Shown one piece after another: positions 50,164-59,092 of a DNA stretch of 64,000 nt (its first letter is position 1; each line of letters begins with the position of its first letter). A program made the translations under genes and the position numbers. Source of the DNA: Gemmatimonadota bacterium (GTDB lineage Bacteria > Latescibacterota > UBA2968 > UBA8231); the NCBI GenBank assembly GCA_009840005.1, contig VXOR01000078.1:30404-94403 (forward strand), in the 5' to 3' direction. Below the pieces are notes generated by a model, which worked only from the letters and a program-made list of their open reading frames with translations, searched no databases and was not told the DNA's origin.

Positions 50164-51165
50164 ATGGGAAACACCCCACCTGCCGAAGGCATCCGCGTCC
50201 CAGCCGCTGCTTTGCACCAACTCGCCGCCGACTTTTTCCAAAAAGCTGGCACCAACTCGGCGGACGCCCAGTTCCTCGCCGACCTTTTGACGGCCACCGA
50301 CCTGCGCGGCGTCAATAGTCATGGTACCTGGCAACTCCCCGGGTACGTACACATGATGCTCGAAGGCCGCGTCAATCTCCGCCCTAATATAAAGGTCACC
50401 AGTTCAACCACCACTGCCCGCGTCTATGACGGCGATGGCGGCATGGGGCACTTTCCCTGCCATCAAGCTATGACTTGGGTAGCTGAGACGGCCGCAGAGT
50501 ACGGCACAGCCGCAGCGACCACCCGCAATCACTTCCACTTCGGCAGCGCCGGCAAGTACTCGCGGATAGCCGCGGCAGCCGGCTGCGTGGGGATTGCCAT
50601 CTCCTCGCACCGCTACGATCTGCCGCCAGAATCGATAGTCAAAGGCGTCAACGCCACGTCGCCGATCAGCGTCGCCTTCCCCAACGGAGAGCAACCGCCC
50701 CTCGTGCTCGACATGGGCGCGCACATGCTGCCCTGGGGCGAGGAACTCTTCGCGCAAATCCCCTTCGCCTTCTTCAAGGAGCTGGGCATCGGCGCGGTAA
50801 ACCGGGCGCTAGGCGGCGTGCTGGCCGGAATTTACCTGCCGCAATTTATCCCGCCGACATCACCGTGGGAATCCAACCAAGGGTCCTTCCTCGCGGCCTT
50901 TGACGTGCGCGCGTTTATGCCTTTAGAGGAATTCCAAGCGCAGATGGACGCGTTCGTCGCCGCCGCCCGCAACATGCGGCCCTTTCCCGGCCTCGACCGC
51001 GCCGAGTTGCCCGGCAATCTGGAGTGGCAACGGGAGCGCGAATACGCCCGCGACGGCGTACCCATCAGCCTCCAACACCAGCAGCACCTTCAGGAACTAG
51101 CCGACGAGCTGGGGATGGACACTCCCTTCGCCTCCTACGAACACACCCGCTTTACAGCCCAATAG
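50164..51165 (+). CDS. Ldh-family (malate/L-lactate/ureidoglycolate type) oxidoreductase
   Basis: 333 aa. The Ldh_2 (YlbC/AllD/ComC) NAD(P)-dependent fold, unrelated to classical LDH: DLRGVNSHGTWQLPGYV near residue 45, GMGHFPCHQAM, TTRNHFHFGSAGKYS (catalytic His region), NATSPISVAFPNGE and LVLDMGAHMLPWGE. It reduces or oxidises a 2-hydroxy acid. The start at 50164 is the first ATG after the repeat-rich gap; a short GAGAG lies upstream. 14 bp separate it from the D-hydroxyacid dehydrogenase, and the pair may interconvert stereoisomers of one hydroxy acid. Confidence 0.87.
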   Translation: MGNTPPAEGIRVPAAALHQLAADFFQKAGTNSADAQFLADLLTATDLRGVNSHGTWQLPGYVHMMLEGRVNLRPNIKVTSSTTTARVYDGDGGMGHFPCHQAMTWVAETAAEYGTAAATTRNHFHFGSAGKYSRIAAAAGCVGIAISSHRYDLPPESIVKGVNATSPISVAFPNGEQPPLVLDMGAHMLPWGEELFAQIPFAFFKELGIGAVNRALGGVLAGIYLPQFIPPTSPWESNQGSFLAAFDVRAFMPLEEFQAQMDAFVAAARNMRPFPGLDRAELPGNLEWQREREYARDGVPISLQHQQHLQELADELGMDTPFASYEHTRFTAQ

Positions 51166-51179
51166 AAGAAGAGGAACAG

Positions 51180-52178
51180 ATGACTCAACCCCACATCCTG
51201 TCCAGCGTCGAGATCGAGTTTCAAGGCCAAAGCCAAGCCCGCGAGCTTATTGAGCGCGCCGGTTTCGCCATCGAAGTCCGGCACCCCCAACCCGGCTGGC
51301 CCGACGAGGAAACGCGCGCAAAGTTAGATGGCTTGGACGCTCTGCTGGCCGGCGGCGAAAACCTCAACGCCGCCACCATGGACCAGACAGAACAGCTCAA
51401 GATCATCGCCCGCAACGGCGTCGGCTTCGACAAGGTTGACCTCAATTACTGCACCCAGCGCGGCATCGTCGTCACCAATACCCCCGGTGCCATGGCCGAC
51501 GCCGTAGCCGACCTGACCTTTGCCCTGCTCCTCGGGATGGTGCGCTCGCTCAGGTTAGGCGACCATCGGGTCAAAACAGAAGACGCCTACGACGTTCCGG
51601 TCGGCGAGGACCTCTGCGCCATGACCTTGGGGCTGGTCGGCTGCGGCCGCATCGGTGCCGAAGTCGTGCGTCGCGCCCGCGGCTTCAAGATGCGGGTCCT
51701 CGTCCACGACCCCTATATCAACGACGCGCAAATTCGCACGCTCGGTGCCGAGCCTGCCGACCGCGCCGCCCTGCTGTCCCAAGCTGACGCCGTTACCTTG
51801 CACCTGCCGTTGACCGAGGACAACCTCCACCTCGTCAATGCCGAGTTCCTCGGCCTTATGAAAGAGGGAGCCTACCTGATTAACACCGCTCGCGGCGGCT
51901 TAGTTGACGAAGCCGCCCTGATCGCCGCACTCGACAGCGGCCACCTAGGCGGCGCCGGCCTCGACTGCCAAGCCACCGAGCCGCCGCAAGGCCAGTCCCT
52001 CGAACTGGTCCGCCGCGACAAGGTGCTAGCCCTTCCCCACACCGGCTCTAGGACCCTAACCGCCCGCAAGCGCATGGCCCTCGTCGCCGCGCAGTGCATC
52101 GTCGCGCTATTGCAGGGCAAAGTCCCCGAGCACGTGGTCAACAAAGAAGTGTTAGATAGGTTGGATTTGGCGGGATAG
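51180..52178 (+). CDS. D-isomer-specific 2-hydroxyacid dehydrogenase (phosphoglycerate-dehydrogenase-like)
   Basis: 332 aa from the ATG at 51180 (AAGAGGAAC upstream). Two-domain D-2-hydroxyacid dehydrogenase: NGVGFDKVDLNYC, GLVGCGRIGAEVVRRARGF (NAD-binding), catalytic Arg in NTARGGLVDEAALI, Glu in ATEPPQG, His in LPHTGSRT. No ACT domain, so it is not the regulated long SerA form. It is probably co-transcribed with the Ldh-family gene. The substrate could be phosphoglycerate, lactate or a sugar-derived acid. Confidence 0.9.
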   Translation: MTQPHILSSVEIEFQGQSQARELIERAGFAIEVRHPQPGWPDEETRAKLDGLDALLAGGENLNAATMDQTEQLKIIARNGVGFDKVDLNYCTQRGIVVTNTPGAMADAVADLTFALLLGMVRSLRLGDHRVKTEDAYDVPVGEDLCAMTLGLVGCGRIGAEVVRRARGFKMRVLVHDPYINDAQIRTLGAEPADRAALLSQADAVTLHLPLTEDNLHLVNAEFLGLMKEGAYLINTARGGLVDEAALIAALDSGHLGGAGLDCQATEPPQGQSLELVRRDKVLALPHTGSRTLTARKRMALVAAQCIVALLQGKVPEHVVNKEVLDRLDLAG

Positions 52179-52240
52179 GGGGGGGGAATAACGCGGTCGA
52201 GGATGTGGGAATATTGTCACACCATTTTCTTCGGCCAGAT

Positions 52241-52270
52241 TGACAACATACCATTTAATGGTATATTATT
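52241..52270 (+). promoter_or_regulatory. Promoter and palindromic operator of the RelE/XRE toxin-antitoxin locus
   Basis: TTGACA (52241-52246), then a -10 of TATATT (52263-52268, 16-bp spacer) or TATTAT (52265-52270, 18-bp). A perfect inverted repeat ataccat-tta-atggtat (52249-52265) fills the spacer and touches the -10, a typical autorepression site for an XRE antitoxin. The toxin ATG follows at 52277 with almost no leader. Confidence 0.75.
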
Positions 52271-52276
52271 TTAACC

Positions 52277-52553
52277 ATGCCATGGACAGTTTACCTGACT
52301 CGAAGAGCGTATAAGCAACTGGCGAAGCTGCCGCAGGGGATCTGGGACTTGGCCGACCTTGCAATGGCTGACATGGAAGAACAGGGCATTAATCCACAAG
52401 GCTGGAATACTCTGAAAACTGGCGATAACGAGTATCGCTTGCGTCTAAACTATCGCTATAGAATGCGCTATCGCGTGCTATCGCGTCACGGATAGGCAGA
52501 CCTTGGAAATTGAAGTGTTCTATATTGGGCACCGACGGGAGGCATACAGATGA
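52277..52553 (+). pseudogene. RelE/HigB-type toxin gene frameshifted by a 10-bp tandem duplication
   Basis: As read, the frame gives 72 aa and stops at 52495: MPWTVYLTRRAYKQLAKLP... with the RelE/ParE-type LNYRYRMRYRV strand. The DNA there contains gctatcgcgt twice in tandem (52468-52487). Removing one copy restores 88 codons continuing TDRQTLEIEVFYIGHRREAY and ending at a TGA that overlaps the antitoxin ATG (ATGA), the usual layout of these operons. The lost C-terminal strand (VFYIGHRREAYR) carries residues important for RelE-type mRNA cleavage, so the present product is probably inactive. The duplication could be reversible by slippage. Confidence 0.85.
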
Positions 52554-52921
52554 ACCAAGCATTGGAAATCCATCACGACCTAGCTGACGTAATCGTCAAG
52601 CCCAGTGTCACAGTGAACCAAAAACGATTAAAAAAGATGATCTGCTCAACCCTAGATCAATATCTGGAAGAAGACCGTGTACCGGCAAAGGAAATCCATG
52701 ATAAAGTCAGAGAACGCCACGGTGAGTACTATCTAAGCACCGGTTATTACCTCCGTCTGTATCGCCAGCGTGCGGAACTGACTCAAGCGACTCTTGCCAA
52801 GCGGAGCGGCATCCGCCAGCACCATCTATCTGAAATGGAAAACAACAAGCGAGTGTTGGGGAAAGTAAATGCCAAGAAACTGGCGGAGATACTAGACTGT
52901 GATTACCGGAAACTGCTATAG
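52550..52921 (+). CDS. XRE-family antitoxin (HigA/RelB-like, HTH)
   Basis: 123 aa. C-terminal helix-turn-helix (about residues 66-118): LRLYRQRAELTQATLAKRSG then IRQHHLSEMENNKRVLGK, a standard XRE/HTH_3 domain. The N-terminal 60 residues are probably the toxin-binding part. Its ATG overlaps the restored toxin stop. It should bind the palindrome at 52249-52265 and repress the operon. The antitoxin is intact although the toxin frame is broken. Confidence 0.87.
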   Translation: MNQALEIHHDLADVIVKPSVTVNQKRLKKMICSTLDQYLEEDRVPAKEIHDKVRERHGEYYLSTGYYLRLYRQRAELTQATLAKRSGIRQHHLSEMENNKRVLGKVNAKKLAEILDCDYRKLL

Positions 52922-52936
52922 CGTCAAGTCGAAATA

Positions 52937-54202
52937 TCACCCACCAGCCGCGTAAATTGTCAGCAGCAGTTCCGCATCGTCGAGCAACCAGTATTCCGGT
53001 TCCTTGCCGGACAGTCTTTCGCTGTTGTTCAAGATAATGGGCACCCCTTCGCCGCGTTTGTCCATCAGGGTCCGGCGCTCTGTAGTCAGCCAAGGCGCAT
53101 CGGGCACCGCACACTTGGTCAGCAAGCTGCAAACCGCCTCATTCCGCGCTGACTGGCGAAATGCCAAGCTCTCAATCGTGATGGTATTCGGGAGCGTCCC
53201 TGGCGAATATAGTTCCAGTCGATTCCCAAACAGGCGTAGCCTGATCTTGGAGCCGTATATCGAATAATCCCGATGCGACACTGCATTGACGACCGCCTCA
53301 AACACCGCTGTCAGGTCAAATTGCGGCACATCTCGCCGCCCTTGTCCTTGGTCCTTGAAGGCCGCGGTCTTCATGTTTCTAGCAACGAACCGGCAGGCTT
53401 CCTCAACCTGACTGTCGAGTGGACCCGCGATGTCGGCCGCGTCGAGCTGGTACCCGCCGGGCGCGTCCGACTGGATTTGGTCGCCGCGGTAGGCAACGGC
53501 CTGGATGTAGGCATTGGGGAGCCAACGGCGCGGATCAGCCGAGGCCATCAGCACACCGGCAACCGTCGGTCTGAGCGCACCATCGTCATCCGCACTCGCG
53601 ATGCCCAGCTTGCGGAGCAATACTTCGCGGTCATCGTCTGAGCGCGGCGTGCGAAATCGCTCCCAAAGATCTGATGATAAATCATCTAGCTCGGCCATTG
53701 ATACGGGTTGTTCGTCGAAGCGAATGAGCCGCGTCTGGCTGCGCTGCTGAAATAGTCGGGCGAGGTATTCGGACGACATCGGCCGCTTTGCATTCGCCGT
53801 GCGGTGTAGGAACCCGCCGGGGCTTCTATGCACGAATAGACTGCGCGGAACCTCCACCTTGATAACGGCCAACTCGTCCCCAGTGCTTGTGGGCAACCAC
53901 AATCGATCTAGGACAACGCTCTCAATAGGCGGGTCAATGGAGTCTATGCACACCTCCCGGACGAAATCCACCACCGCATCAAGGCGGTCCGTGGGGATGC
54001 CGGCGACTTCGTGGGTCTGATCCTCAACCCCAAGGACGAACACTCCTCCGCGGCTGTTTGCAAAGGCGGCGAGCCCATCGGCGAGCGAATTCCGGTTGGG
54101 ACCTCTGATCTTCCCACCGGCAAAACGCACCTCCTTGAACTCGAGAAACGTGCTCTCGCCCAGCCGAATTTTGTCGAGGAGTTCTTTCGGGTTATCAAAC
54201 AT
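52937..54202 (-). CDS. AlbA_2/Schlafen-type ATP-binding protein (divergent AAA-4/HATPase)
   Basis: 421 aa. The N-terminal AlbA_2 (Schlafen-like) domain reads ESTFLEFKEVRFAGG and LADGLAAFANSRGGVFVLGV; the C-terminal GHKL-type ATPase fragment has AVFEAVVNAVSHRDYSIYGS (HATPase_c_4 N-box) and ELYSPGTLPNTITIES. This architecture occurs in transcription regulators and in many defence-island proteins. It converges on the TA operon (15 bp between stops). Role uncertain: regulator or antiviral effector. Confidence 0.83.
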   Translation of the reverse strand: MFDNPKELLDKIRLGESTFLEFKEVRFAGGKIRGPNRNSLADGLAAFANSRGGVFVLGVEDQTHEVAGIPTDRLDAVVDFVREVCIDSIDPPIESVVLDRLWLPTSTGDELAVIKVEVPRSLFVHRSPGGFLHRTANAKRPMSSEYLARLFQQRSQTRLIRFDEQPVSMAELDDLSSDLWERFRTPRSDDDREVLLRKLGIASADDDGALRPTVAGVLMASADPRRWLPNAYIQAVAYRGDQIQSDAPGGYQLDAADIAGPLDSQVEEACRFVARNMKTAAFKDQGQGRRDVPQFDLTAVFEAVVNAVSHRDYSIYGSKIRLRLFGNRLELYSPGTLPNTITIESLAFRQSARNEAVCSLLTKCAVPDAPWLTTERRTLMDKRGEGVPIILNNSERLSGKEPEYWLLDDAELLLTIYAAGG

Positions 54203-54245
54203 GATTTAGACTGCTACAAGTCGATCTGAATCGGGTAAATAGGAC

Positions 54246-54326
54246 ATGAGATTGATTCAGCTATCTTTTCTTTTAATTGCGATAAGCGCAGTCTGCGCTG
54301 CACCCGCGCCAACCAAACACCCCTAA
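54246..54326 (+). CDS. Possible 26-aa secreted peptide or remnant
   Basis: ATG-started frame with a signal-peptide-like hydrophobic core (MRLIQLSFLLIAISAVCAAP, then APTKHP and a stop). The SD is poor, it overlaps the Nudix gene stop by 3 bp, and there is no family match. It could be the start of a lost exported or lipoprotein gene. Included because the hydrophobic stretch is notable in an otherwise empty gap. Confidence 0.22.
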   Translation: MRLIQLSFLLIAISAVCAAPAPTKHP

Positions 54327-55096
54327 GAATCCAGCCCCACCCCCGGCGGCATAAAAAACTCGTACTGCTCCGGCGTGCCGTAGCCTTCCATCTCCGTCAG
54401 CCGCACCCCCGGGCTGTTGAGCGCCGCCTCGACGATCCGCTTGTTGAAGGAGCTGACGTTTTCATCGGCCAGATAGTCGGCCACCGGCATCCACAGACAC
54501 TCGGCAATCTCGTCTTCTTGGATGCTAATCTCCGTGCTCAGCGGGCGCAGGCGGCAGACGAAGTAAATATCCGACTTGCCGAAGCGGTAGCCGTGCCAGT
54601 GGCGGAAGCAGACCAGCGCGTCGAACTCCGTCTCGACCCCGGTCTCTTCGACAACTTCGCGCACCACAGCTTCGGCCAAGTGCTCGCCCGCGTGCAACGC
54701 GCCGCCGGGCAACTTGTAGCGCGGCGGGCCGGGCGCACGCCGATGGTACTTTTCGCTGACCACCAACAACTCCTGCGCCTCGTTGAGCACCACCCCACCC
54801 GCGCCGATGTAGTGCGAAGCGTGGGCCGGCACATAAGCGCCTTCTTCCAATTGCAAGGTCATCATTAGATAGCCATCGCCGCTGTGGTGGAATGTAAACC
54901 CGGCTTCCACCGCTACGGGGACCAACGCCGCCTTGGCAATCGGGACCTCCAGCCAGACGACCCGGTAGCCTTCGTCCTTCCAAGCCGCCAACGAAACGCG
55001 CAACCGCTCGGCAAACGCCGCCGGATCTGGCTCAAGAGCCTCTGGTGTGGGAATGATGCCGCCGAATGGATTAGTCGTCGCCGCAATAGATTCCAT
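54323..55096 (-). CDS. Nudix hydrolase with pre-Nudix domain (NUDT6-like)
   Basis: 257 aa, RBS GAGGGAGG. The N-terminal pre-Nudix domain (WKDEGYRVVWLEVPIAKAAL to GDGYLMMTLQL) is followed by a Nudix domain with box GGALHAGEHLAEAVVREVVE-ETGV (131-153), fitting GX5EX7REUXEEXGU. It hydrolyses a nucleoside-diphosphate-linked compound, type unknown. It is divergent from the rloA-like gene across a 178-bp AT-rich region. Confidence 0.9.
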   Translation of the reverse strand: MESIAATTNPFGGIIPTPEALEPDPAAFAERLRVSLAAWKDEGYRVVWLEVPIAKAALVPVAVEAGFTFHHSGDGYLMMTLQLEEGAYVPAHASHYIGAGGVVLNEAQELLVVSEKYHRRAPGPPRYKLPGGALHAGEHLAEAVVREVVEETGVETEFDALVCFRHWHGYRFGKSDIYFVCRLRPLSTEISIQEDEIAECLWMPVADYLADENVSSFNKRIVEAALNSPGVRLTEMEGYGTPEQYEFFMPPGVGLDS

Positions 55097-55143
55097 ATCC
55101 CGCCTCCCTCAATAGCCGCTAGTGATAGCAAACCCCACTTGGC

Positions 55144-55200
55144 CTGTCAAGCGAAATTCGTATATTTATAATAAGATGTATAAAGAGACATTTTCTCTTT
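55144..55200 (+). promoter_or_regulatory. Probable promoter and inverted repeat upstream of rloA
   Basis: CTGTCA (55144-55149) and a perfect TATAAT (55167-55172) with a 17-bp spacer. Downstream, aaagaga (55182-55188) and tctcttt (55194-55200) form an inverted repeat that may be an operator or a leader hairpin. The gap 55097-55274 is markedly AT-rich and contains no gene. Confidence 0.6.
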
Positions 55201-55274
55201 TATATTGATTTTTGAGCAAAATATCCAATTTTAAGACATACAAAAAACGAAAAATCAGATTAGGAGAGAATAAA

Positions 55275-56639
55275 ATGATACTCGGATTCTCCGTTGAAAA
55301 CTGGCTGTCCTTCAGGGACAAAGCCACCTTTTCGATGATCGCCAGCCGGGAGCGCCAGCATAGAGAACGCGTTCCTAATCTAGGCAAGTACCAAACGAGA
55401 GTTCTCCCTGTTGCAGCGATATACGGCGGCAACGCCTCGGGCAAGACCAACTTTTTTGAGGCACTGCATTTTGCCAAGATGCTAGTCGTCAAGGGGACTG
55501 GGACTGACAGCCTGATCCCGATCTCGCCGTTTCGCTTGGATGGCAAGGGGAAGAACCGCCCCTCGCGCTTTGCCTTTGAGTTGCTGATTGACGAAACCAT
55601 CTACGACTTCAGCTTTGCAGTAACCCGAAAGTCGGTACTAGAAGAAAGACTCGTGGTAATTACCAGTACCAGCGAAAAAGTGCTCTATGACCGCCGTGAC
55701 GGAAAACCCAACTTTGACTCATCGCTTGCCAAAGACCCGTTCCTACAGTTCGCTTTCAAGGGGACCCGGGACAATCAGCTTTTTCTGACTAATTCCGTGT
55801 CCCAAAAAGTGGACAAATTTAGGCCAGTCTATGACTGGTTCAAGGATACACTCAATCTCGTCGCACCCGACTCGAGATTTGAGTCTTTCGAACAGTTCCT
55901 TGATGAAGAAAACCCACTGTACTCGGCCATGAACGAGATGCTACAACGACTCGATACCGGGATCACCCATCTTGGCAGTGAAGGGATTTCATTCGAGAAC
56001 ATCCCACTTCCCGATTCATTAAAGACCGAGCTTCAGGAAGAAGTTGAAGAAGGTATGACTGTTCAGTTGGTGGGGGATTTTATTAACACCCGCTTCGTGA
56101 TCACCCGTGAGGACGGAGAGTTAATTGCAAAGAAAATGGTCTCCTTCCATCCGAAATCGGACGGTACGGAAGCCAAGTTTGAGATTCACCAAGAGTCGGA
56201 TGGCTCACAACGGGTTATTGATCTCCTACCCGCCTTTCTCGAACTTTCGGCGCAAACGCCTCCGAAAGTCTATGTCATTGATGAAATTGACCGCAGTCTA
56301 CATCCCTTGCTAATCTGGCAACTGCTTGAGAGCTACCTAGCTAATTGCTCTACGGAGACCCGGAAACAACTGTTGCTGACGACCCATAACGTCATGCTGA
56401 TGGATCAGCAGTTGTTGCGCCGGGACGAAATGTGGGTGGCAGAAAGGAATGCATCCGGCGCGTCCAGCCTATTTTCCTTCAGCGAATACAAAGATGTTCG
56501 TTACGACAAGGATCTCCGGAAAAGCTACCTACAGGGACGGCTAGGAGGAATCCCTCGCATTCTGTCGGGAGGCACTCTCACCAATCCTCATCTCACGGAG
56601 GAAAGTGGGGAGATGAAGGATGTCACCGAAAAAACGTAA
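55275..56639 (+). CDS. rloA: RloA-like AAA ATPase (AAA_15; AbiL/RloAB defence pair)
   Basis: 454 aa from the ATG at 55275 (GGAGAG 6-nt). ABC/SMC-type AAA_15 ATPase: [17 protein letters not shown]-terminal strand, Walker [10 protein letters not shown] (51-59), signature-like [13 protein letters not shown] (307-319), Walker [15 protein letters not shown] (331-344), H-loop LTTHN (368-372). The RloA family was named from ORFs inside restriction loci, and ATPase plus RloB pairs give abortive phage resistance (AbiL type). AT-richer codon use than surrounding metabolic genes. It overlaps rloB by 20 bp. Confidence 0.88.
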   Translation: MILGFSVENWLSFRDKATFSMIASRERQHRERVPNLGKYQTRVLPVAAIYGGNASGKTNFFEALHFAKMLVVKGTGTDSLIPISPFRLDGKGKNRPSRFAFELLIDETIYDFSFAVTRKSVLEERLVVITSTSEKVLYDRRDGKPNFDSSLAKDPFLQFAFKGTRDNQLFLTNSVSQKVDKFRPVYDWFKDTLNLVAPDSRFESFEQFLDEENPLYSAMNEMLQRLDTGITHLGSEGISFENIPLPDSLKTELQEEVEEGMTVQLVGDFINTRFVITREDGELIAKKMVSFHPKSDGTEAKFEIHQESDGSQRVIDLLPAFLELSAQTPPKVYVIDEIDRSLHPLLIWQLLESYLANCSTETRKQLLLTTHNVMLMDQQLLRRDEMWVAERNASGASSLFSFSEYKDVRYDKDLRKSYLQGRLGGIPRILSGGTLTNPHLTEESGEMKDVTEKT

Positions 56640-57216
56640 TTTTCGCAGACCTCTTGGCGAGCGACGTTACCGAAAACTTTTTATTGTTGCAACAGAAGGG
56701 GTTAAGACCGAGCGACAGTATTTTGGCATTCTAAATTACTGCTATCCGTTTATCCATGTGAATCCCCTAAAAAGCAGCAACTCTCCACTCGAAGTCTTAA
56801 AGTGTATGAAAGACTACCTCAAGAAGGAACCTTTGAAGAATTCGGATGAGGCGTGGCTGGTGGTAGATAAGGACCAATGGACGGATGAACAGTTAGCACA
56901 ACTCCACACATGGTCGCAGAGTGCGGATAATTACGGATTCGCCCTTAGCAATCCCAAGTTCGAGTATTGGCTGTTACTCCACTTTGAAGATGGCACTAAC
57001 ATCGGTTCGGTAAGCGAATGTTCCGCTCGCCTGAAGAATTATCTTCCCGGCTACGACAAGAGCCTTGATGTCCGAAAGATCACGTCCGACATGATCGAAG
57101 ATGCTGTCCCTCGAGCCAAGGTTCGTGACAATCCTCCATGCGAGGATTGGCCGCGTACATTCGGTAGAACCACAGTGTACAAACTGGTCGAAAACATCCT
57201 TAGCGAAAGACCATAA
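56620..57216 (+). CDS. rloB: RloB-family protein (Toprim-like partner of RloA)
   Basis: 198 aa. The RloB domain shows a Toprim-like layout: [15 protein letters not shown] with Glu26, acidic pair in WLVVDKDQW (Asp83, Asp85), and the family signature [15 protein letters not shown] (110-124). In related two-gene systems (AbiL, PARIS, Gabija logic) the ATPase senses phage and releases a Toprim-like nuclease; tRNA or DNA cleavage by RloB is inferred. SD GGAGG is inside the end of rloA (gatgaaggatg before the start), and the 20-bp overlap suggests translational coupling. Confidence 0.88.
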   Translation: MSPKKRNFRRPLGERRYRKLFIVATEGVKTERQYFGILNYCYPFIHVNPLKSSNSPLEVLKCMKDYLKKEPLKNSDEAWLVVDKDQWTDEQLAQLHTWSQSADNYGFALSNPKFEYWLLLHFEDGTNIGSVSECSARLKNYLPGYDKSLDVRKITSDMIEDAVPRAKVRDNPPCEDWPRTFGRTTVYKLVENILSERP

Positions 57217-57220
57217 TCCC

Positions 57221-59083
57221 ATGCAACGCACACTGCACAGAAAGCTCATCGGCCCCAAGGCCCATCGCCAACTCCTCGCCTTCCTCGGCCAGCACCTGCC
57301 CCACTTCACGCCCCCCACATCGGCTGCGGCTTGGCGCAAACAAATCCCAACCCTGCGCGCCCAAGTCCTCGCCCTGTTCTTCCGCGGGCACCCCAAGGGT
57401 CTCCTCACAGAACAACCGCAAGTCCACTGGGGCGACCGCATCGAGACCGGTGCCGGCTATACCATCCGCAAGCTGCGCTACGAGGGCTACCCTTCGGCTG
57501 AGCTCAGGTCGAAGCCCGGCCTCTGGGTCCCGGCCCTGCTCTACGAGCCTGACCAACTCGGAGAAAAAGTCCCCGCCATCCTCAACCCCAACGGCCACCA
57601 CGCCGGCGGCAAGGCCATGGACTACAAACAGGCCCGCTGCATCAACCTCGCCAAGCGCGGGATGCTGGCACTCAACACCGAATTTCTCGGAATGGGCGAA
57701 CTGCGCGCGGACATCGACCACAACCGCATCGCCCACCTCGATCTGTGCGGCATCGCCGGCATCGGCGTGTTCTACCTCTTGATGAAACGCGGCCTCGACG
57801 TGCTGCTCGCCCACCCCAAGGCCGATCCCGAGCGCACGGCCATGACCGGCCTGTCGGGCGGCGGTTGGCAAACAGCCCTGCTATCAGCCCTCGACGAACG
57901 CGTCAAAGTCATCGTCCCAGTCGCCGGTCATTCGGCCGTCTGGCAGCGCCGGGGCTGCATCGAGGACATTGGCGACCAAGAGCAATGCCCGGCCGACCTC
58001 TGCACAATCGCTGATTACGACGCACTCTCCGCGCTCTTTGCGCCGCGGCCGACCTTGCTCATGTACAACCGCCACGACGACTGCTGCTTCCAGACGCGGC
58101 GGGCGCGCAAATCCATCTACGAACCCATCCGACCGGTCTTCGCGCTCCTCGGCGCACGCGACAACATCGCCCTCCACGACAACACCGACCCCGGCACCCA
58201 CAACTACGAGCGCGACAACCGTCGCCAACTCTACAAATTTCTCAACCAACACTGGGGATTGGAAACACCAGACGACGACCTACCTTACCGCGACGAATTG
58301 CAAACCGAGGAAGCCCTCGCCGTTGGCCTGCCCCCCGACAACGCCACCCTGATTTCCATCGCGCAGGCAGCCCTTGGCAAGATCAGAAAACGCAAAAGAA
58401 AAGCGCGCCCTCCAGCGGCCGCGCGCAAAGCACTCGCCTCATTACTCAAGCTGCCGCAGTGGAAGAATCGGTCTCTACAAAAAGTCGGCACCGCGCAAAA
58501 GCGCAAGGACGCTACCATCCAACACTACCTACTGCACCTCGACGATACCTGGACCCTGCCGCTGACCGAATACACACCGCCACGCCCCCGAGGCATCGAA
58601 CTACTCATCGCCGATGCCGGTCGCAGCGCGCTCGCCGCCCCGCTAGCCAACGCTCTTGCGCAAGGCCGCCGGGTATTCGTCGCCGACATCTTCGCTACCG
58701 GCGAACTTCGCACCGACCCGCGCCACCAAATGCTGGTCGCCACCGCTGGCCAGCGTCCGCTCGGCATCCAAGTCGGCCAAGTGCTCGCGCTGCTGGCAAC
58801 AGCAAGCCAAAAGAGCCGAACGCTACACCTGACAGCCCACGGCCGCATCTGCCCAGTCGTCGCGCTGATCGCCGCCGCACTAAAACCCCAAGCCCTCGCC
58901 TCGCTAACTACCAACGCCCTCATCGACTCCCTCGGCCGCCTTATCGACTGGCCGCTGGCCTACGACGGCACCCCATCTCTCTACTGCTTTGGCCTACTAG
59001 CCGAATTCGACATCCCCGACCTAATTGCCCTCTCAGCACCCGTGCCGCTCGTCGATCCCCATCGCGGACCGCTGCGCCGCTGA
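57221..59083 (+). CDS. Alpha/beta-hydrolase-family protein (acetyl-xylan-esterase-like), 620 aa
   Basis: Start ATG at 57221, 4 bp after the rloB stop. Residues about 100-390 form an alpha/beta-hydrolase domain: VPALLYEPDQLGEKVPAIL, NPNGHHAGGKAMDYKQ, nucleophile elbow MTGLSGGGWQT (Ser), then LFAPRPTLLMYNRHDDCCF (Asp) and DPGTHNYERDNR (His). The C-terminal about 230 residues are a second region with weak similarity to the same fold. Such proteins are annotated as prolyl oligopeptidase or acetyl-xylan-esterase homologues in carbohydrate-degrading bacteria. A shortened type A palindromic repeat is translated at GYPSAELRSKPGLW. No signal peptide. Confidence 0.75.
   Translation: MQRTLHRKLIGPKAHRQLLAFLGQHLPHFTPPTSAAAWRKQIPTLRAQVLALFFRGHPKGLLTEQPQVHWGDRIETGAGYTIRKLRYEGYPSAELRSKPGLWVPALLYEPDQLGEKVPAILNPNGHHAGGKAMDYKQARCINLAKRGMLALNTEFLGMGELRADIDHNRIAHLDLCGIAGIGVFYLLMKRGLDVLLAHPKADPERTAMTGLSGGGWQTALLSALDERVKVIVPVAGHSAVWQRRGCIEDIGDQEQCPADLCTIADYDALSALFAPRPTLLMYNRHDDCCFQTRRARKSIYEPIRPVFALLGARDNIALHDNTDPGTHNYERDNRRQLYKFLNQHWGLETPDDDLPYRDELQTEEALAVGLPPDNATLISIAQAALGKIRKRKRKARPPAAARKALASLLKLPQWKNRSLQKVGTAQKRKDATIQHYLLHLDDTWTLPLTEYTPPRPRGIELLIADAGRSALAAPLANALAQGRRVFVADIFATGELRTDPRHQMLVATAGQRPLGIQVGQVLALLATASQKSRTLHLTAHGRICPVVALIAAALKPQALASLTTNALIDSLGRLIDWPLAYDGTPSLYCFGLLAEFDIPDLIALSAPVPLVDPHRGPLRR
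57490..57516. repeat. Palindromic repeat type A, shortened copy in frame in the hydrolase gene
   Basis: cccttcggctgagctcagg joined directly to tcgaagcc: the two ends of the 50-bp element with the middle (about 24 bp, a multiple of three) missing, so the frame is kept. Confidence 0.75.
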
Positions 59084-59092
59084 GGACAACCC

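Noticed and set aside
52277..52495. Intact 72-aa RelE-like toxin
   Set aside because: Deleting one unit of the 10-bp tandem duplication gives a longer product with the family C-terminus and an ATGA junction, so the present ORF is better explained as frameshifted.
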